Source: Pontibacter vulgaris
GTDB lineage: Bacteria > Bacteroidota > Bacteroidia > Cytophagales > Hymenobacteraceae
Assembly (NCBI RefSeq): GCF_022758145.1
Contig: NZ_JAJVDH010000007.1
Coordinates: forward strand, 124,001-188,000
Direction of reading: 5' to 3'
DNA: 64,000 bases
Shown here: positions 38,801 through 46,500 of the stretch, piece by piece
Numbering within the stretch: the stretch's first letter is position 1
Layout: the number at the start of each line of letters is the position of its first letter
Translations under genes and position numbers: made by a program
The notes under the pieces: generated by a model
Database searches by the model: none
Told to the model about the DNA's origin: nothing
The model's input: only the letters and a program-made list of their open reading frames with translations

Positions 38801-40258
38801 GGTACAAAATCTCGCCTGCGCCCGGTACTGATGACGGCCAGCGTAGCCAGTCTGGGTTTTTTACCTATGGCTCTCAGTTCAGGAGCCGGCGCCGAAGTGC
38901 AGCGCCCGTTAGCGACTGTGGTTATTGGAGGGCTGATAGTAGCCACCATGCTTACGCTGTTCGTACTGCCATCACTTTACATCCTTTTCGAGAAAGCTGC
39001 CCATCACGATGATAAACCTAACAAACCTATTACAAAAGCCATCGGAATTATACTTCTGTTGCTTCTTCCGAATCTTGCATCAGCACAACAACCTATAACG
39101 CTGGAACAGGCCATCACCAAAGCCCGGAAACAGAACCCGCAACTACAGAACGAGCGACTCCAGGCTAATGCCCTTCAAAAACTTCAAGGCACTGCCTGGG
39201 ATATTCCGCAGACAACTATAACTGGCGAGTATGGGCAGATAAACAGCACCTACAAAGACACCCGTTTTAATGTCTCGCAAAGTATAAAATTCCCGACGGT
39301 GTATGCCCAGCAGAAGCAACTGCTGAAACAGGAATGGCAACAAGGTATTCTGCAGGCAGAACTGACCGATTTTGAACTACAATGGCAGGTTACGCAACTA
39401 TACTATGAGGTGCTGTATGCCCGCGAAAAACAGAACCTGCTCCTGCGCACCGACAGCCTGTACAGAGAATTTCTGCGTACTGCCGAGCTACGTTTTAAAC
39501 TGGGCTCCAGTAACATCCTCGAAAAAAACACTGCCCAGACCCAGCGCGGACAGGTTAGCCTGCAATTAAAACAACTGCAAAACGATATAATAGAACTACA
39601 GCAACAGTTCCAGCTTATACTCAACACCGATACCCTTTACACTCCGGCTGCGCTCCCGTTAAAAATGGAATTGGCCATACTTAATGACTCCGCAACTATA
39701 GCCGATCATCCTTATTTAAAACTATTGCAACAGCAACAGGAAATAAGCCAGGCAGGCACAAAAGCAGAACAGTCCCGCCTCCTCCCCGACCTGCAGCTGG
39801 GTTACAATAACCAAAGTATAAAAGGCATACAGAATGTGGATGGCGTGGAGCGGAATTATACTTCCGCAGACAGGTTTACATCCGTAGAAGTAGGTGTGGG
39901 CGTGCCGCTGTTTTATGGTGCTCAGAGATCCAGGATACAGGCTGCCCGCATACAGGAACAAAAAACCCGAAACAACTATACTTCCGGCAAACTGTCGCTG
40001 GAACTGCAGTTGCGCAAAGCGATGGACCAGTACCAGGTAGCTGCCGAAAACCTGGCCTATTACGAGAAAACTGCTTTACCGAATGCCGAAATGATCATTA
40101 AAACAGCCGATGAACAGTTCCGGGGCGGAGAAATTGATTACCTGGAATGGGTACTGCTCACTAATCAGGCCATCAGCCTGCAAACCAGTTACCTCGATGC
40201 CGTACGCAGCTACAATCAAACTATACTTGAGATTAAAGCCCTGACCGGAAGCCGATAA
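35888..40258 (+). CDS. CusA/CzcA-type heavy-metal RND transporter fused to a TolC-like domain
   Basis: This 1456-residue protein is a proton-driven RND pump for metal cations (residues about 1-1035) followed by a hydrophobic segment ending in ASA-QQ (about 1045-1066) and a complete TolC/OEP-like domain (about 1067-1456, LEQAITKARKQNPQLQ...). The RND part shows PIDAVPDITDNQVQV, the TM4 motif GLIVDGAVIIVEAVL and the standard 12 TMs. The internal hydrophobic segment looks like a signal peptide and could be cleaved so that the TolC part reaches the outer membrane. Such fusions are known in Bacteroidota. I chose the ATG at 35888 (MLNRIISFSIQNK) over a GTG at 35870. The adaptor follows 4 bp downstream. 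The metal is not determined. Confidence 0.93.
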   Translation: MLNRIISFSIQNKLIIGLFVFALIVVGVYNVTRLPIDAVPDITDNQVQVITVAPSLGAPDIERLITFPVEQANSNIPGIKEIRSFSRFGLSLVTIVFQEGVDVYWARQQVAERLQTVQQQIPEGVGSPELGPVTTGLGEIYQYMVRPKEGYEGKYDAIELRTIQDWIVRRQLLGVPGVADVSSFGGYLKQYEIAIDPSRLKSYGLTISDVFTALENNNQNTGGSYIHKGDAVLFIRSEGLLGSIEDIESIALKNTAGGSPLYLRDVAEVGYGHATRFGAMTYNDKGEVAGAVVMMLKGANSNQVIKEVKARIAQIQESLPEGVVIEPFLDRTKMVNNAISTVEKNLLEGALIVVFVLVLFLGNLRAGLIVASVIPLSMLFAVTMMNTFSVSGNLMSLGALDFGLIVDGAVIIVEAVLHTFHFNKRFATTNRIDQAQMDDTVQQSASRMMNSAIFGQIIILIVYLPILTLQGIEGKMFKPMAQTVTFALIGAAILSLTYVPMMSALFLSKKISHKDTFSDRMMARVENFYQKNLRRVIEFPKMIIAGAVMLFVGAVMVLMSLGGEFIPALEEGDFAVDTRVLTGSNLNTTIKSTQQAAGILLDRFPEIEKVVTKIGSGEIPTDPMPLEASDMMVILKPKKEWTSAASFNEMAEKMGKALQDVPGITAGFQYPVQMRFNELMTGARQDVVCKIFGEDLDTLARYAQKLGSIATTVEGATDLYVETVTGMPQIVIKYDHAAIAQHGTNIADINRTVNAAFAGVSSGLVFEGERRFDLVVRLEGELRQNLPDVQNLLIPTPNGQQVPLYLLADVQLQEGPYQIQREDAKRRIMVGFNVRGRDVQSIVAELQQKVQQQLQLPPGYYVVYGGAFENLEAARKRLTVAVPVSLGLIFLLLYFAFRSVRYGLLIYSAIPLSAIGGIFALWVRGMPFSISAGVGFIALFGVAVLNGIVMIAEFNRLRMAGGLSLKEIVLEGTKSRLRPVLMTASVASLGFLPMALSSGAGAEVQRPLATVVIGGLIVATMLTLFVLPSLYILFEKAAHHDDKPNKPITKAIGIILLLLLPNLASAQQPITLEQAITKARKQNPQLQNERLQANALQKLQGTAWDIPQTTITGEYGQINSTYKDTRFNVSQSIKFPTVYAQQKQLLKQEWQQGILQAELTDFELQWQVTQLYYEVLYAREKQNLLLRTDSLYREFLRTAELRFKLGSSNILEKNTAQTQRGQVSLQLKQLQNDIIELQQQFQLILNTDTLYTPAALPLKMELAILNDSATIADHPYLKLLQQQQEISQAGTKAEQSRLLPDLQLGYNNQSIKGIQNVDGVERNYTSADRFTSVEVGVGVPLFYGAQRSRIQAARIQEQKTRNNYTSGKLSLELQLRKAMDQYQVAAENLAYYEKTALPNAEMIIKTADEQFRGGEIDYLEWVLLTNQAISLQTSYLDAVRSYNQTILEIKALTGSR

Positions 40259-40262
40259 CGCC

Positions 40263-41402
40263 ATGAAAAAGTTACTATACCTCTGTTTTGCTACTGCATT
40301 ATTTACAGGCTGCAGCTCTGAGCAGCCAGCCGAATCTACGGTAGCAGAAAAGCCGCAGGAAACGAACCTGGTGCAGCTAACCGCAGCCCAGATGAAGAAT
40401 GCAGGTGTGGCTACCGGAAAGGCCGAAGAGAAGCAGATCGCATCGGTGCTGCTGGTAAACGGCATAATGGAAGCGCCACCGCAAAGTATGGTTTCGGTGA
40501 GCGTGCCTTTGGGCGGCTACCTGAAAAAGACCAGCCTATTGCCCGGCATGCACCTTAAAAAAGGCCAGCTGATGGCAGAACTTGAAGACCAGGCTTACAT
40601 ACAACTGCAACAGGATTACCTTACCGCCAAAGCCAGACTTGGTTACCTGAGCCGGGAATATAACCGACAGCGCGAACTGAACCAAAGCAAAGCCACCAGC
40701 GACAAAGTATACCAGCAAACCCAGTCCGAGTACCACAGCCAGCAGGTAATGCTGAAAGCCCTTGGCGAAAAGCTGCGCATGGTTGGCATTAACCCAAACC
40801 GACTCACACAAAATAACCTGACCCGTACTTTAAGGCTCTATTCCCCTATTGACGGTTACGTGACCAAAGTAAATGTGAATGTCGGCAAGTATGTAGTGCC
40901 TACCGATGTGCTATTTGAACTCGTAGACCCGCGCGACCTGCACCTGATGCTCACCGTTTTTGAAAAGGACCTGGACAAACTGGAGATCGGGCAGCAAATA
41001 CTGGCTTACCGCGCCAACCAACCAGAGAAAAAGTATCCCGGAAAGATCATCTACATTGGCAAAGACGTAACCAACGACCGTGCTGTAGAAGTGCACTGTC
41101 ACCTGGAAAAACAGGACCCGTCGCTGGTGCCCGGTATGTTTATGAATGCCGAGATCGAAGTGCAAAGCAAAAAAGCCTATACCTTGCCCGAAGATGCCAT
41201 TGTGCGTTATGGTAATAAACAGTATGTATTCGCTGCCCGGGATAGTGGCGTATTTGAGATGATGGAAGCACAGGCAGGTACTTCAGAGCATGGTTTTACA
41301 GCCCTGGTGCCCAGCCAAAGTATAAAACCCGAAATCCAGACCTATGTAACCCGCGGAGCTTACACCCTGCTCATGAAACTGAAGAACAAGGAAGAAGAAT
41401 AA
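40263..41402 (+). CDS. RND efflux periplasmic adaptor lipoprotein (CusB/HlyD type)
   Basis: This 379-residue membrane-fusion protein has a lipoprotein signal with lipobox FTGC (Cys18), a lipoyl-like/beta-barrel core and an alpha-helical hairpin (about 110-180, with the repeated Gln/Arg-rich helix REYNRQRELNQSKAT). It would bridge the RND part and the TolC part of the preceding fusion protein. It lacks the N-terminal heavy-metal-binding domain seen in the two adaptors of the second efflux cluster. It is 26 bp upstream of the ferritin-like/VIT1 gene, suggesting one metal-handling operon. Confidence 0.92.
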   Translation: MKKLLYLCFATALFTGCSSEQPAESTVAEKPQETNLVQLTAAQMKNAGVATGKAEEKQIASVLLVNGIMEAPPQSMVSVSVPLGGYLKKTSLLPGMHLKKGQLMAELEDQAYIQLQQDYLTAKARLGYLSREYNRQRELNQSKATSDKVYQQTQSEYHSQQVMLKALGEKLRMVGINPNRLTQNNLTRTLRLYSPIDGYVTKVNVNVGKYVVPTDVLFELVDPRDLHLMLTVFEKDLDKLEIGQQILAYRANQPEKKYPGKIIYIGKDVTNDRAVEVHCHLEKQDPSLVPGMFMNAEIEVQSKKAYTLPEDAIVRYGNKQYVFAARDSGVFEMMEAQAGTSEHGFTALVPSQSIKPEIQTYVTRGAYTLLMKLKNKEEE

Positions 41403-41428
41403 ACTATACTTTAAAAAAATTCCCGCAC

Positions 41429-42562
41429 ATGGCCGCTATCGATTCCAAAGCTCATAAAAAATATACTGACAGTTTACAGACAGAAGTTGACGCTGCATTC
41501 CTGTACAGTAGAATTGCTGCTGCCGAAGAAGTACCGGCCATAGCAAAAATGTTTCGGGAGTTGGGCGAAATTGAGCAGGAGCATGTTACCAAAATGACTG
41601 AAAAGTTACTCCGGGATGGAATAAAGATCACGGTGCCGCCTCCTTCCTGGCGTGCCCGTACCCTCGACCGCGTTGGCAAAATACTGGGATACGGATATAT
41701 AATTGGTGTGCTGATGGACACAGAAAAAAGTATAACGGCAGCCCAACTTGCTCAGAAAGAAAAAAACCACATACCCGTTTCCGGCGACGAAGCCAACCAT
41801 GTAAAAATTCTGCAGGCATTACTAAGCAGCAAAAGCAAAGTATCTGGTGAGCATATTTCCCGGATCGAGGGCAAACACAGGAGTATAGGTGGCAATGCAC
41901 TAAGGGCTGCTGTGCTGGGTGCAAACGATGGCCTGGTTTCTAATATGAGCCTTGTAATGGGCGTGGCCGGCGCCACCGACGGGCAGAGTGGCGTGTTGCT
42001 GGCAGGTATGGCTGGTTTGCTTGCAGGAGCTTTGTCGATGGCGCTCGGCGAATGGATTTCAGTAAAGAGCTCGCAGGAGCTGTATGAGCGACAGATGGCC
42101 CTCGAAATGCTGGAGATAGAGACTAACCCCGAAGGCGAAATGCGCGAACTTGCCCTGATCTATATTGCAAAAGGCATACCCGAGGCTCAGGCGCACCAAA
42201 TGGCTGCCGCTGCCATACAAGACACCGAACATGCCCACGAAGTCCTGGTTAAAGAGGAACTCGGCATTAACACCGAAGAATTGAAAGGCTCTGCCTGGGA
42301 AGCTGCCATTACTTCCTTTCTGCTGTTTGCCATCGGGGCTATACTTCCGGTCATCCCGTTCTTTTATACTTCGGGGTACATGGCCATAGGCCAAAGCCTG
42401 GCTTTCAGCACAATAGGCTTGTTTGTCATAGGAGCTGCTATCACACTTTTTACCGGCAAAAGTATCTGGTTCTCGGGCTTCCGGCAGGTACTTTTCGGGT
42501 TGGCGGCTGCGGCAACTACTTATGTTATCGGTAAACTTATCGGGGTAAGTATAGCTGGTTAA
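41429..42562 (+). CDS. Ferritin-like domain fused to VIT1/CCC1-family metal transporter
   Basis: This 377-residue protein has an N-terminal rubrerythrin/ferritin-like four-helix domain (about 1-135; LGEIEQEHVTKM carries the E-x-x-H iron motif) and a C-terminal VIT1/CCC1 transporter (about 150-377; LGANDGLVSNMSLVMGVAGA, GALSMALGEWISVKSSQELYE). The arrangement is like membrane-bound ferritin A proteins, which export iron or manganese. Five TMs are expected in the C-terminal part. Its place after an RND metal pump supports a metal-detoxification unit. Confidence 0.92.
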   Translation: MAAIDSKAHKKYTDSLQTEVDAAFLYSRIAAAEEVPAIAKMFRELGEIEQEHVTKMTEKLLRDGIKITVPPPSWRARTLDRVGKILGYGYIIGVLMDTEKSITAAQLAQKEKNHIPVSGDEANHVKILQALLSSKSKVSGEHISRIEGKHRSIGGNALRAAVLGANDGLVSNMSLVMGVAGATDGQSGVLLAGMAGLLAGALSMALGEWISVKSSQELYERQMALEMLEIETNPEGEMRELALIYIAKGIPEAQAHQMAAAAIQDTEHAHEVLVKEELGINTEELKGSAWEAAITSFLLFAIGAILPVIPFFYTSGYMAIGQSLAFSTIGLFVIGAAITLFTGKSIWFSGFRQVLFGLAAAATTYVIGKLIGVSIAG

Positions 42563-42617
42563 TTTTCAAAGTATAAAGCCATTCAACTGCTGATAATTAC
42601 AGGTCGTATGAGTTAGT

Positions 42618-43301
42618 ATGAAGGGCTTAGGCCGAACAATATGGCACCTGCTTGCGCTGCTCTCGGTTAAGGTAGTTACACTCAGCCTTCTTTTTCTTGT
42701 CTGCCTATCGCTTACCTATTCCATCGTGCACGATGTTTTTACAGACAGCGATACCGGCTTCGATACCAGGATGTTTGCCTTTGCCGACCGGTTTGCTTCA
42801 CCGGGCATGACGCGATTTATGCATTATATTTCTTTTTTAGGCTCTGATGAATACCTGATCGTTTTACCCGCACTTATTGTACTGATCTTTTCGTTTTACA
42901 AAGGTCTGCGCTGGCATAGCCTGCGGGTGCTCTTAATTTCATTTATCAGCTCTATACTTAACCAGTTACTCAAACTATACTTCGAGCGCCCACGCCCGCC
43001 CTTAACCCCAGTAATTGTTTCGGGCTTGAGCTTTCCTAGCGGTCACGCCATGATCGGAGGTGTTTTCCATGGCCTGCTTATCTATATTGTTATCACCACT
43101 GTGCAAAGCAAACTATGGCGTTGGCTGCTGTCGATACTACTTACTATGGTTGTGCTACTGGTTGGCTTTAGCCGTATTTATTTAAGAGTACATTATGCTA
43201 CCGATGTTGTGGCTGGTTATACCATGGGCATGATCTGGCTTATGATCTCTTTATATATTCTTTCAGTAATCGAAAAAATCTACCTCACAAAGTATAAATA
43301 A
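42618..43301 (+). CDS. PAP2-family membrane phosphatase
   Basis: This 227-residue integral membrane phosphatase has the three PAP2 motifs: KLYFERPRP (motif 1), SFPSGHAM (motif 2) and SRIYLRVHYATD (motif 3), with about six TMs. Substrates in the family include phosphatidate, undecaprenyl pyrophosphate and related lipids; which applies here cannot be told. It lies 55 bp after the VIT1 gene, with a heptamer between them, so co-transcription is possible. Confidence 0.94.
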   Translation: MKGLGRTIWHLLALLSVKVVTLSLLFLVCLSLTYSIVHDVFTDSDTGFDTRMFAFADRFASPGMTRFMHYISFLGSDEYLIVLPALIVLIFSFYKGLRWHSLRVLLISFISSILNQLLKLYFERPRPPLTPVIVSGLSFPSGHAMIGGVFHGLLIYIVITTVQSKLWRWLLSILLTMVVLLVGFSRIYLRVHYATDVVAGYTMGMIWLMISLYILSVIEKIYLTKYK

Positions 43302-43572
43302 GGCTCCTGCTGTTGCTTGAAGTATACATTCAGACCTGTAGCTGTTACCAACCTCACCATAATATTGCTCTGCCAATGACCTTTCATAAACCTTGTTCTT
43401 GCATTAAAATAACAATCCACAACTCCACAGCAGTGCTACGCACAATAACTATACAAAAAAAATTATATAGCAGTCCATCCTAGATTGGTCAAATCCGTAA
43501 AGGCATACCGAAGAAACTCTAACTAATTGCACTATCGCAACAGCTAAACATATCGGTATCACCATTCTGAAA
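43302..43572. other. Gap before the TamB-like gene
   Basis: 271 bp with no supportable gene. The final 72 bp are open in the TamB frame and read plausibly as protein (HIGITILKVL), although no ATG is present. Confidence 0.4.
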
Positions 43573-46500
43573 GTGCTTATGTGGCTACTTATTGCAGTAG
43601 TTGCATTGGTAGTGATCATCGTTATTGCCCTTCAGTTTCCGAAGGTACAGAATATGGCTGCGCATAAAGGGGCTTCCTATTTATCCAAGACTTTAAAAAC
43701 CGAGGTCAGGATTGGTAGCTTTACTACCGACTGGCGTAATGCCCTGGTACTAAAGGATGTATATATTGAAGATCAGCAACAGGATACGCTCTGGTACAGC
43801 GAGCGGCTGGGCGCAGATATGAAAATCCTGTCGTTGCTGAAAGGTGAGGTAAATGTAAGCAAACTTGACCTACAGAATGCCACTGCCAAAATGCATATTC
43901 GCCCGGACAGCAGTACCAACTATGATTTTATACTTAATGCTTTTGCTACCGATACAGCCACTGCACAACCTACCGATTCTACCGCCAGCGCTCTGAAAAT
44001 CAGCCTTGATCTGATTAACCTGGAAAATGTGTATGTAAACTTTAACGATGAACTGGGTGGAAACCATATCCGGACGCGTGTGGGACAACTGATGACCACC
44101 ATGGATGAACTGGATCTGGATGCTGAGAAATACCTGGTAGATGAAATTGAGTTGCGCAATACCTGGGTTGATTATGTACAGACAAAACTACCTCCCGACA
44201 CTTCTGCCGCTGAGCCTTTAACCATGCAGTTTGGCCTGAACCGGGTAGAGCTGGAAAACCTGAAGGTAAACTATGTGAACCGAGTAGCCGAGCAGCGCAT
44301 AAACCTGAACCTGGGAAAATCTGAGCTAGTAGCAGATAACATTGACCTGCCCAACGCCCGCATCGATCTTAAAAGTTTTGACCTGCAGAACTCCACCATC
44401 GTTTACGCCCAGGACAAGTATAAACCCTCCGACTCACTGGCTGTAAACCCTGAACGCACTGCCGAAGAACTTGACAAAGCAGTGGAAAAAACAAAAGGCA
44501 AACCCGTGAACTGGGTAATGAACCTGGATAAAATGGACGTATCGGGTGTGGATGTTGCCTTTGATAATTTTAATACGCCAAAGCTGAAACGTGGCATGGA
44601 TTATGACCACCTGCGGTTCAGGGAAATTGAAATTGATGCCGCATCTATACTTTATAGTCTCAGCAAAATGAAGCTGGATGTTAATCAGTTAAAATTAAAA
44701 GAGCAAAGTGGCTTTAAAGTTGAAAATCTGCAGGCAGTAATAAATGTAGATACTACCCGCGCCAGCCTCAGCGACCTGAACCTGAAAACCGGTCATAGCC
44801 AGATAAACAAAGAACTGGCCGTGCGCTATCCATCTTTACAGGCCGTATCCGAAAACCCCGACCTGCTTGCACTGGACCTCGACATTGAGAACAGCCGCAT
44901 AGGCATGCAGGATATTTTATACTTTGCCCCCGATATGGCTGGCAACCCATCGTTCCGTAAAATTGCCAACTCTACCCTGCGCGTAGACGGGCAGGCCAAA
45001 GGCCGGTTGGATAACCTGACCATTCCGCGGCTACAGATTGCAGGTTTGCAAGGCACCAACGTAAACGTGAGCGGCAACATCCGGAACATGCTGGAGCCTG
45101 AAAAATTATACTTAAACCTGGACATTAACCGGCTTGCTACCACCCGTACCGATATCCTGGCGCTTACGCCTGCCGGAACGCTGCCTCCCAACATCAGAAT
45201 ACCTAACTCCCTGAGCATGGCCGGAACCTACCGTGGCAGCCTTACTGCTTTTGATGCCACTGCCGATATCAGAAGTTCCGTGGGTAATGTAGAGGCGGTA
45301 GTAAACATGGATCCGGGGCCAAAAGGGTCTGAACCATTTAACGCCACGCTTACCACCAACCGATTAGATGTAAGCAAACTGCTCACAGATAGTTTGGGAG
45401 TAGGCATCGTATCGATGTCGGCAACTATAAAAGGCGCCGGACTTACACCGGAAACCATGCGTGCACAAACAAAGGCACAGATTCAGGAGCTAAATTATAA
45501 CAACTATACTTACCATAACATCGGTTTGGATGCCACTATTAACCGGAACCTGTATACCGTAGCAGCTAGGTCACGAGACCAGAACCTGAACTTTAACCTG
45601 AACGGCGACTTTAACCTACGCAACAGCAAACAGCCAAACTATAATTTCGCCCTCGACCTGGGTGGTGCCGATCTGAAAAAACTAAACTTTTACGGCGAAG
45701 AGCTGGGCCTGCAGGGCCGTATTACTGGTAACTTTACAGGGGCAGATGCAGGTTCGCTAAGCGGAAAAATGGAGATGCGCCAGTTTCTTGTTCGCCACAA
45801 CCAGAAAACGTTTCCTATCGATTCTCTGCTCCTGACACTGGATCAGCGTGGCGGCGGTATGGCTATAACTATACTTTCGGATGCCATGGATGCTGAAATG
45901 CGTTTTGCCAACTCCATGGCTTCATTGCCAACTGCTTTGCAGAAACACTTTTCGAACTACTTCGACCTGCAACCTGATCCACCCTACCCTGCCGACCTGA
46001 GCCTGGGCGACTTTGCATTTGAAATTGGCCTGAAGCGCACCGACCTGATTACATCCTTTGTTCCAGGACTAATGGAGTTTCAGCCTACTGGCCCGCTAAC
46101 AGGAACTTATGACCGTGAAACACAAGCCCTTAAAATGGATGGCGCCTTCAGCACCATAAAGTATACCGATTATACTTTAAAAGACCTTGCCCTGCAGTTC
46201 CGCGGCGACCGTAACCAGATTGGCTATACGATAGGCTTAGGTAACGTAACATCTCCATCCTTCAGAGCAAAAAATGTATCGCTGATTGGTGCAGCCCGCG
46301 ACAACGACCTGACCATGCGCCTGGCAGTGGCCGAGAACAATGGTCAGGAACGTTTTGTACTTGGTGGATTGCTGAACAGTATTGGAAGGGGTTATCGCTT
46401 CGTTTTCAATCCTGATCAACTGGTTATCAATCACGATCAGTGGCGCGTTTCGCCGGATAACTACCTGCAGTTCGATACCAACCTTTTATATGCACACAAT

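Noticed and set aside
43380..43487. A 35-codon ORF in the gap before the TamB-like gene
   Set aside because: It has no ribosome binding site, no recognisable motif and AT-rich, non-coding-like composition.
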